Assembly: GCA_031119515.1 (NCBI GenBank)
Contig: JAVHXR010000198.1
Location: 1-5,687, forward strand
DNA: 5,687 nt
Direction of reading: 5' to 3'
Source of the DNA: Propionicimonas sp.
GTDB lineage: Bacteria > Actinomycetota > Actinomycetes > Propionibacteriales > Propionibacteriaceae
Shown: positions 1 to 4,200 of the stretch, piece by piece
How the letters are laid out: each line of letters starts with the position of its first letter
How positions within the stretch are numbered: position 1 is the first letter of the stretch
Position numbers and translations under genes: made by a program
Notes under the pieces: model-generated
What the model was told of the DNA's origin: nothing
What the model saw: the letters and a program-made list of their open reading frames with translations, nothing else
Database searches by the model: none

Positions 1-319
1 CGGGCAGGGGCTCCGGCGGGATGTCGTTGCCGTACATGATCGAGATCTGCTGGCGGGGGCCGTAGTAGGACACCGCTCCACGGATCTCGGTGCCGGCCGA
101 GGCGACCTCGGCGGCGAGGTCCTCGGGATAGAAGATGTTCTCCCAGTCGGCGAGGATCTTGGTCTGCATCAGCAGCAGGTCGCCGGTCAGCTTGCCGTGC
201 TGCAGATAGGTGGCGAAGGGAAGCGCGGCCCGGATCTTCTCGGCCAGCTGGGGGACCTTGTCCTCCCAGATCTCGATCACGGCGACGTCCTCGCCGCCCA
301 GGTTGAAGTTGACTCGCAT
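1..319 (-). CDS. Cyclophilin-like protein resembling the N-terminal domain of cucumopine synthase (partial, 3' end cut by window edge)
   Basis: The visible 106 residues begin at the ATG at 319-317, preceded by a strong AGGAGG five bases upstream. The protein is small and soluble, with no signal peptide or membrane segment. Recognisable pieces are ALPF (32-35), LQHGKLTGD (39-47), WEN (59-61) and YYGPRQQISIMYG (85-97). The layout of a charged strand, an 'ALPF...HG..TGD' stretch and an 'R..I.YG' strand near the end is what I recall from the cyclophilin-like N-terminal domain of Agrobacterium cucumopine/mikimopine synthase; small DUF3830 cyclophilin-like proteins also look similar. The gene is second in an operon, 10 bases after the helical-bundle gene, whose product resembles the other half of the same synthase. 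Inference: the two proteins form one enzyme acting on histidine or a related amino acid. The C-terminus is not seen, so full length and any further domain are unknown. Alternative: a DUF3830 protein of unrelated function. Confidence 0.6.
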   Translation of the reverse strand, partial: MRVNFNLGGEDVAVIEIWEDKVPQLAEKIRAALPFATYLQHGKLTGDLLLMQTKILADWENIFYPEDLAAEVASAGTEIRGAVSYYGPRQQISIMYGNDIPPEPLP

Positions 320-324
320 GGCTG

Positions 325-330
325 CCTCCT
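325..330 (-). promoter_or_regulatory. Ribosome binding site overlapping the upstream stop codon
   Basis: AGGAGG on the minus strand lies five bases before the ATG at 319. Its first base is the last base of the TGA stop (332-330) of the helical-bundle gene. A stop codon fused to the next gene's Shine-Dalgarno site indicates translational coupling and suggests the two proteins are needed together. Confidence 0.8.
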
Positions 331-863
331 CAGGCCTCTTGGGCGATCCGCCGCAGCGGGTTGACGCGCTTGTATCCGTTGACCAGGCCCCACGGGAACC
401 CGATGTCGACCCAGCCGTGGACGCGGTTGATGTAGGTCATCGCGGCTTCGGTGAGGTCGGCGAACTCCTGCAGGCTGGCCGCCTTGCGGATCCCGCCGAC
501 GTAGAGCTTCATGATCTCGCCGGCCTCCGGCAGGCCGACGTAGTCGTTCATGTTGGCCTTGTACTGGCCCATCTCGTCCATGTACAGGACGAGCGTGGCC
601 AGGTCGGCGTCGGGGCTGCGGGTGGCCGTCACCCAGGCGAACCAGAGGATCTCGTCGGTCAGCGTCCGGAGCTCGTTCTCGGCGAAGATCATCGTCGACA
701 GGTAGTTGTTCTTGGCCCCGGTGCCTCGCGGCACGACGCCCTCGCAGAGGTCGAGGACCTCCTGCGGCGGCTTCTCCCAGATCTCGTCCCTGGCCTGGTT
801 GATCTGCTCGATCACCTCGGCGACCGAACCGACCTCCCGTCGGATCTCGGCTTGTGCAACCAC
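330..863 (-). CDS. Helical protein resembling the C-terminal helical-bundle domain of cucumopine synthase
   Basis: This 177-residue protein is predicted to be mostly alpha-helical and soluble. Landmarks are PRGTG (45-49), YLST..FAENELR (54-66), a tryptophan-containing helix EILWFAW (71-77), a long amphipathic section (83-145), HGW (149-151) and FPWGLVNGYK (156-165). The combination RGTG - Y.ST..FA..E.R - FPW..G..YK matches what I recall of the C-terminal helical bundle of Agrobacterium cucumopine/mikimopine synthase, which condenses L-histidine with 2-oxoglutarate in a Pictet-Spengler-type reaction. In that enzyme the bundle follows a cyclophilin-like domain on one chain; here it is a separate gene placed first. 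The start chosen is the GTG at 863-861, which has GAGAGG eight bases upstream. A longer reading to a GTG at 968 would add 35 residues rich in P, R and S and would run into the operator region, so I reject it. Function is inferred from the pair and the neighbouring hut genes; no search was run. Confidence 0.62.
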   Translation of the reverse strand: MVAQAEIRREVGSVAEVIEQINQARDEIWEKPPQEVLDLCEGVVPRGTGAKNNYLSTMIFAENELRTLTDEILWFAWVTATRSPDADLATLVLYMDEMGQYKANMNDYVGLPEAGEIMKLYVGGIRKAASLQEFADLTEAAMTYINRVHGWVDIGFPWGLVNGYKRVNPLRRIAQEA

Positions 864-871
864 GAATGCTG

Positions 872-877
872 CCTCTC
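872..877 (-). promoter_or_regulatory. Ribosome binding site fixing the GTG start at 863
   Basis: GAGAGG on the minus strand is spaced eight bases from the GTG at 863-861. No comparable site precedes the alternative upstream GTG codons (968 and 959), so it decides the start of the helical-bundle gene. Confidence 0.6.
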
Positions 878-939
878 TGTCGGGCCGGAACCGGTAGGGT
901 CCCGGGCTACTTGGTGCGGCCGGTGCTCGCTGGTCCGAC

Positions 940-968
940 CTTATGCGCGGTTTCGCCACATTTACCAC
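940..968 (-). promoter_or_regulatory. Possible promoter of the helical-bundle/cyclophilin-like operon
   Basis: On the minus strand CATAAG (945-940) is a fair -10 box (4 of 6 to TATAAT). A 17-base spacer leads to GTGGTA (968-963), a poor -35 (3 of 6) that lies inside the left arm of the inverted repeat. A poor -35 covered by an operator half-site would fit an activator-dependent promoter, but equally a repressed one. The box matches are weak and this is a suggestion only. Confidence 0.25.
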
Positions 969-998
969 TGGTTGCTGCTAGCTTTCATTCAGTGGTAA
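962..998. promoter_or_regulatory. Perfect 9-base inverted repeat, candidate IclR operator
   Basis: TTACCACTG (962-970) and CAGTGGTAA (990-998) are exact reverse complements separated by 19 bases. Centre-to-centre distance is 28 bases, a little under three helical turns, so two dimers or a tetramer could bind the same face. IclR-family proteins commonly bind their own divergent promoter regions. The left arm also contains the small palindrome ACCA-C-TGGT (964-972). The region is visibly more A/T-rich than the surrounding genes, as expected for a promoter region. Confidence 0.6.
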
Positions 999-1003
999 CG
1001 CGA

Positions 1004-1033
1004 CTGAAACACGCTGCCACTGGCTGGTAAATA
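1004..1033 (+). promoter_or_regulatory. Possible promoter of the IclR regulator
   Basis: CTGAAA (1004-1009, 4 of 6 to TTGACA) is followed after 18 bases by TAAATA (1028-1033, 3 of 6 to TATAAT). This would give a very short leader before AGGAGG at 1044-1049. The -10 box overlaps the third operator-like site. Weak match, listed because the regulator must have a promoter in this gap. Confidence 0.25.
1016..1031. promoter_or_regulatory. Third operator-like site next to the regulator's start
   Basis: GCCACTGGC (1016-1024) is a palindrome around a central C and repeats the CCACTGG core of the site at 965-971. It runs directly into TGGTAAA (1025-1031), the outer part of the inverted-repeat arms. 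It ends 12 bases before the regulator's AGGAGG, so binding here would fit autoregulation. Confidence 0.45.
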
Positions 1034-1053
1034 GGCTGTGTGCAGGAGGAGCC

Positions 1054-1767
1054 ATGGAGATCACCCCCGGACCGGAACCGCGACGTGCCGGTCGCCCGGC
1101 CTCGAAGGAGAGCGAACGCGGATCCACCCGCACCGTCGACCGGGCGCTGGCGCTGTTCGACGCCGTCCTGGACGGCAACGGCCCCACCGGCCTGTCCGGT
1201 CTCGCCCGGACCGCAGGGCTGTCCCCCAGCACCGCCTCCCGCCTGCTGGAGACCCTCGCCCAGCACCGGCTGATCGAGCGCGACCTGGCCGGCAGCTACC
1301 GTCCGGGCATCCGGCTCAAGCAGCTCGCCGCGACCGCGCTGCGGGACGACCAGTTGTACGAGCTGTCCGGCCCCCACCTGGAGGAGCTCGCGCGCAGCAC
1401 CCGCGAGGCGGCCTCGCTCGGCACCCCGCTGGGACCCGACGACGTCCTCTACCTGCGCCAGGTGGTGGCCCCGGGCCAGCTCGTCCAGGCGGTCGGCTGG
1501 GTGGGCAGGACCATCCCGCGCCACGACACCGCCATGGGCAGGGCGCTGGACAACGACCTGGACGCCGGGGGGTACGCGGTCTCGGCCCGGCCGGACAACG
1601 AGGTGGACGCCGTGGCGGTGCCGATCCGCGCCCACAGCGGCGAGATCGTCGCGACGCTCAGCGTCAGCGCGCCCCGGTACCGGACCACGCTGGACGACCT
1701 GCACGCCTTCGGCGAGCTCCTCCGCGGCCACGGCGAACAGCTGTCCGCCGCGCTCGGCGCGCGCTGA
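1054..1767 (+). CDS. IclR-family transcriptional regulator with a shortened effector domain
   Basis: The 237-residue product is a cytoplasmic DNA-binding regulator. After a basic N-terminal tail (1-24) comes the IclR winged helix-turn-helix, RTVDRALALFDAV (26-38), with GLSGLARTAGLSPSTASRLL (46-65) as the HTH and LIERD (73-77) leading into the wing. The effector-binding domain (about 92-232) keeps PHLEELA (107-113), VLYLRQV (131-137), the GRTIP..DTAMGRAL stretch (151-165), GYAVSA (173-178) and the VAVPIRA...IVATLSVSAP core (188-207). About 35 residues normally lying between the 'ALGKALL' helix and 'GYAV' are replaced by roughly seven. The ATG at 1054 has AGGAGG four bases upstream. It is divergent from the split-synthase operon and convergent with hutI, its stop only three bases from hutI's. 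IclR proteins accompany actinobacterial hut clusters as I recall, so targets could be hut, the left operon, or both. Confidence 0.9.
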   Translation: MEITPGPEPRRAGRPASKESERGSTRTVDRALALFDAVLDGNGPTGLSGLARTAGLSPSTASRLLETLAQHRLIERDLAGSYRPGIRLKQLAATALRDDQLYELSGPHLEELARSTREAASLGTPLGPDDVLYLRQVVAPGQLVQAVGWVGRTIPRHDTAMGRALDNDLDAGGYAVSARPDNEVDAVAVPIRAHSGEIVATLSVSAPRYRTTLDDLHAFGELLRGHGEQLSAALGAR

Positions 1768-1770
1768 CGC

Positions 1771-2913
1771 TCAGGCGGGTCTCCCGGCCCGCAGCACCCG
1801 GCCGACCAGGGGCACCCCCGGGCGGTAGCTGAGGTGCAGGTGGCTGGGGGCGTCCAGCACCACGAAGTCGGCGCGGGCCCCCACCCGCAGGTGCCCGACG
1901 TCCTCGCGCCGCAGCGACCAGGCACCGCCCTGCGTGCCGGCGTGCAGCGCCTCCAGCGGCGTCATGCCGAGCTCGCGGACCGCCAGCGCGATGCAGAACG
2001 GCATCGAGGAGGTGAAGGAACTGCCCGGGTTGCAGTCGGTAGCGATCGCCACCCGGACGCCGGCCTCCAGCAGCCGCCGGGCGTCCGGGTAGGGCTGGCG
2101 GGTGGAGAACTCGACCCCGGGCAGCAGCCCGGCCACCACCCCGGTGTCGGCGAGCGCCGCGACGTCGGCGTCGGACAGGAAGGTGCAGTGGTCGGCGGCG
2201 GCGGCCCCCAGTTCGCAGGCCAGCTGGACCCCGGGGCCGAACCCGAGCTGGTTGGCGTGGATCCGCGGCAGCAGCCCGGCGGCCACCCCGGCGGCCAGCA
2301 CGGTCCGCGCCTGGTCGGCGCCGAAGGCGCCGGTCTCGCAGAAGACGTCGATCCAGCGGGCGTGCGGTGCACAGGCCGCCAGCATCTCCCCGGTCACCAG
2401 TTCGACGTAGGCGTCCGGGTCCCAGCCCTCCGGGACGACGTGGGCCCCCAGGAAGGTGGTCTCGCCGGTGACGTCCCGCGCCAGGCGCAGGCTGCGCTCC
2501 TCACCGGCGACATCGAGGCAGTAGCCGCTCTTGGTCTCGAGAGTAGTGGTCCCCTGGCGACGCAGTTCGGCCACCCGGGACGCCAGCAGCGCAGCCAGCG
2601 CGTCAGTGCCGGCAGCCCGGGTGGCGGCGACCGTGGACCGGATCCCGCCGGCGGAGTACCGCCGGCCGGCCATCCTGGCCTCGAACTCTGTCGCCCGGTC
2701 GCCGGCGAACACCAGGTGGGTGTGGGAGTCGACGAAGCCGGGGATGACCGCGGCACCGCCGGCGTCCAGTACCTCGTCGGCGGCGGGCACCCGGGCCGCG
2801 TCCCCGACCCAGGCCACCCGGCCGGCGTCGACGACGAACGCTGCCGCGTGCCGCAGCGGCCGTCCCTCCTCCCAGGTGACCAGCTCGCCGATGTTGGTGA
2901 CGGCGGTGCTCAC
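1771..2913 (-). CDS. hutI: Imidazolonepropionase
   Basis: HutI hydrolyses 4-imidazolone-5-propionate to N-formimino-L-glutamate, the third step of histidine degradation, in the cytoplasm. The 380-residue chain is an amidohydrolase-superfamily TIM barrel with a small beta domain at its N-terminus (1-57) and C-terminus. Metal ligands expected for the family are present: H64 and H66 (DSHTHLVFAGDR), H219 (RIHANQLG) and D293 (ATDCNPGSS). Also seen are RRYSAGGI (84-91), ETKSGYCLD (126-134), FLGAHVVPEG (154-163) and ADHCTFL (240-246). The start is the GTG at 2913-2911, whose GTGA overlaps the hutF stop by four bases, indicating coupling; no good Shine-Dalgarno site is seen. The length is slightly below the usual roughly 400. 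Two details differ from Gram-negative enzymes as I recall them: Asn at the usual acidic position of HAxQ, and Cys in KSGYxLD. Both look typical of actinobacterial HutI. It is the last gene of the operon, ending three bases from the convergent regulator. Confidence 0.95.
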   Translation of the reverse strand: MSTAVTNIGELVTWEEGRPLRHAAAFVVDAGRVAWVGDAARVPAADEVLDAGGAAVIPGFVDSHTHLVFAGDRATEFEARMAGRRYSAGGIRSTVAATRAAGTDALAALLASRVAELRRQGTTTLETKSGYCLDVAGEERSLRLARDVTGETTFLGAHVVPEGWDPDAYVELVTGEMLAACAPHARWIDVFCETGAFGADQARTVLAAGVAAGLLPRIHANQLGFGPGVQLACELGAAAADHCTFLSDADVAALADTGVVAGLLPGVEFSTRQPYPDARRLLEAGVRVAIATDCNPGSSFTSSMPFCIALAVRELGMTPLEALHAGTQGGAWSLRREDVGHLRVGARADFVVLDAPSHLHLSYRPGVPLVGRVLRAGRPA

Positions 2914-4034
2914 ACCCGCCCCCACAGCTCGGCGAGCACTGCCGCGAGTTCCTCGCCGACCCAGTCCGGGTCGAGCCCGTCCGGAGCGACGACGTCCGCC
3001 GCACCGGCCGCCCAGAGCGGCTCGGTCGCCCCGGCGGTGCGGGCCGAGGCGGCGAGCTCGAACCCTCCGAGGCCCTCGAAGCCGAGGGACTCGGCACCGT
3101 CGACGGTGGCCGCCCGCCACAGCTGCGCGGAGCTCCAGGCGTCCCGGCGGCCGGTCGCCAGCCGTTCGTGCATCGCCAGCCCGCGGGCCTCCGCGAACCC
3201 GTCGATCACGGTGTTGGAGTCCGAGCCGAGGGTGATCCGCACCCCTGCGTCCCGCAATGCGACGCTCGGGCCGATCCCGTCGGCCAGTTCGGCCTCGGTG
3301 GTGGGACAGAAGCACGCGAAACCCCCTGCCGCACCCAGGATCGCGAGGTCGGCGGCGGTGAGGTGGGTGGCGTGGACGGCCGTCGTCCGCGGCGTCCACA
3401 CCCCGGCGTCGGCGAGCAGCTGGACGGGGGTGCGCCCGGTGGCGGCCAGGCAGGCGGCGTTCTCCGCCGGCTGTTCGCTCACGTGGACGTGCAGCGGCGC
3501 GTCCGGGAGCGCTGCCGCCACGACCGGCAGCGACGCCTCGTCGACCGCCCGGACCGAGTGGATCGCGGCCCCCACCACAACGGCGGGGTTGCCGGCGTAC
3601 TTCCCGGCGAGGGCGGCGGCACGGCCGGCCCAGGCCTCGGCGTCGGGGTCGGCGAACCTGAGCTGGGCGGGCGCGAGCGCCTCGCCATCGAAGCCGGCCC
3701 GCAGATAGCAGGTGTCGAGCAGGCAGATCCGCAGCCCGACCTCCCAGGCGGCCGCTATCGCTGCGTCCGCCATCGCGTGCGGGTCGGCGTAGCGCACCCC
3801 GCCCGGTCCGTGGTGCAGGTAGTGGAACTCCCCCACGGCCCCGTAGCCGGCCAGCGCCATCTCGGCGTAGGTGGCGCGGGCGAGCCGGAAGTACAGGTCG
3901 GGATCGAGCGCCTGGGCGACCGCGTACATCTGGTCGCGCCAGCCCCAGAACGTCGACCCGCCGGGCTCGCGGCCGCGCAGCGCACGGTGGAAGACGTGCG
4001 AGTGGCAGTTGGCGAAGGCCGGGTGGACCGTCAT
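2910..4034 (-). CDS. hutF: Formimidoylglutamate deiminase lacking the usual N-terminal beta domain
   Basis: HutF removes the imino group of N-formimino-L-glutamate, giving N-formyl-L-glutamate and ammonia. The 374-residue zinc amidohydrolase has FANCHSHVFHRALRGR (7-22) with ligands H11 and H13, TFWGWRDQMY (28-37), AEMALAGYGAVGEFHYLHH (57-75), AAIHSVRAV (156-164), HVHVSEQPAEN (182-192) with H184 and E187, H221 in HATHL, CPTTEAELADGIG (253-265) and D272 in GSDSN. The spacing H184/E187/H221/D272 agrees with the set described for the Pseudomonas aeruginosa enzyme. Family members are usually about 450 residues, with some 50-60 residues before the HxH motif; here HxH begins at residue 11. The start is the ATG at 4034, with AGGGG eight bases upstream. 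An in-frame ATG at 4133 would only add translated repeat DNA. SDSN replaces the more usual SDSH. The gene follows a 166-base repeat-rich gap and overlaps hutI by four bases. Confidence 0.9.
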   Translation of the reverse strand: MTVHPAFANCHSHVFHRALRGREPGGSTFWGWRDQMYAVAQALDPDLYFRLARATYAEMALAGYGAVGEFHYLHHGPGGVRYADPHAMADAAIAAAWEVGLRICLLDTCYLRAGFDGEALAPAQLRFADPDAEAWAGRAAALAGKYAGNPAVVVGAAIHSVRAVDEASLPVVAAALPDAPLHVHVSEQPAENAACLAATGRTPVQLLADAGVWTPRTTAVHATHLTAADLAILGAAGGFACFCPTTEAELADGIGPSVALRDAGVRITLGSDSNTVIDGFAEARGLAMHERLATGRRDAWSSAQLWRAATVDGAESLGFEGLGGFELAASARTAGATEPLWAAGAADVVAPDGLDPDWVGEELAAVLAELWGRV

Positions 4035-4058
4035 CGGGACATCCCCTGGAGTTCGGAG

Positions 4059-4082
4059 ATCCCGGGGCGGGCCCGGGATGAC
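4059..4082. repeat. REP-like palindromic unit, copy 1
   Basis: ATCCCGGG (4059-4066) and CCCGGGAT (4072-4079) form a perfect 8-base stem around a five-base loop, followed by GAC. The ending CCCGGGATGACG is a familiar dispersed-repeat terminus. No T-tract follows on either strand, so it is not a standard intrinsic terminator, although such a stem could protect or attenuate the operon mRNA. Confidence 0.65.
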
Positions 4083-4103
4083 GCAACGATCCCACCGCCG
4101 CCG

Positions 4104-4127
4104 GCCCCCGGTCGAGCCCGGGACGAC
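4104..4127. repeat. REP-like palindromic unit, copy 2
   Basis: Aligned base for base with the unit at 4059-4082, 18 of 24 positions agree, including the whole GCCCGGGA core, and both end in GAC. The left half of the stem has decayed (CCCCCGG), suggesting an older copy. The starts of the two copies are 45 bases apart, in the same orientation. Confidence 0.5.
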
Positions 4128-4156
4128 ATCCACACCGCCGACGCATCCCGCCCGGA

Positions 4157-4186
4157 CGTCATTCCGGCGAACGCCGGAGTCTCCGG
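4157..4186. repeat. REP-like palindromic unit of a second type, opposite orientation
   Basis: CGTCATTCCGGC-GAAC-GCCGGA contains a perfect six-base stem (4163-4168 with 4173-4178) and a GAAC tetraloop. It runs into a second overlapping palindrome CCGGAG-T-CTCCGG (4174-4186). Its CGTCAT start is the inverse of the ATGACG that ends copy 1, so the two kinds of unit face each other as in bacterial interspersed mosaic elements. Confidence 0.55.
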
Positions 4187-4200
4187 GCCTGGGCTCGCCG

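Noticed and set aside
864..968. Upstream extension of the helical-bundle gene to a GTG at 968
   Set aside because: The extra 35 residues are rich in P, R and S with no family resemblance, no Shine-Dalgarno site precedes that codon, and it would include the operator and possible promoter.
210..998. A 262-codon plus-strand open frame opposite the helical-bundle gene
   Set aside because: No ribosome binding site, antisense to a better-supported gene, and it runs through the promoter/operator region; the sequence is low-complexity antisense type.
1740..1790. Bidirectional terminator between the convergent regulator and hutI
   Set aside because: Only three bases separate the stop codons, and I see no convincing stem with a T-rich end; the small CG-rich symmetry is within coding sequence.
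1834..3708. A 624-codon plus-strand open frame opposite hutI and hutF
   Set aside because: It is antisense to two well-supported genes and its composition (runs of G, P, Q, V, A, R) is the usual shadow in high-GC coding DNA; no domain is recognisable.
4059..4079. Strong hairpin upstream of hutF as an intrinsic terminator
   Set aside because: There is no T-tract after the stem on either strand and functional hut genes continue downstream; REP-like repeat DNA explains it better.
1771..4146. A 791-codon open frame on the minus strand that looks like a hutF-hutI fusion
   Set aside because: Only its last 380 codons encode HutI. The upstream part is an Arg/Gly/Pro-rich out-of-frame reading of hutF, which has its own correct frame ending in a GTGA overlap.
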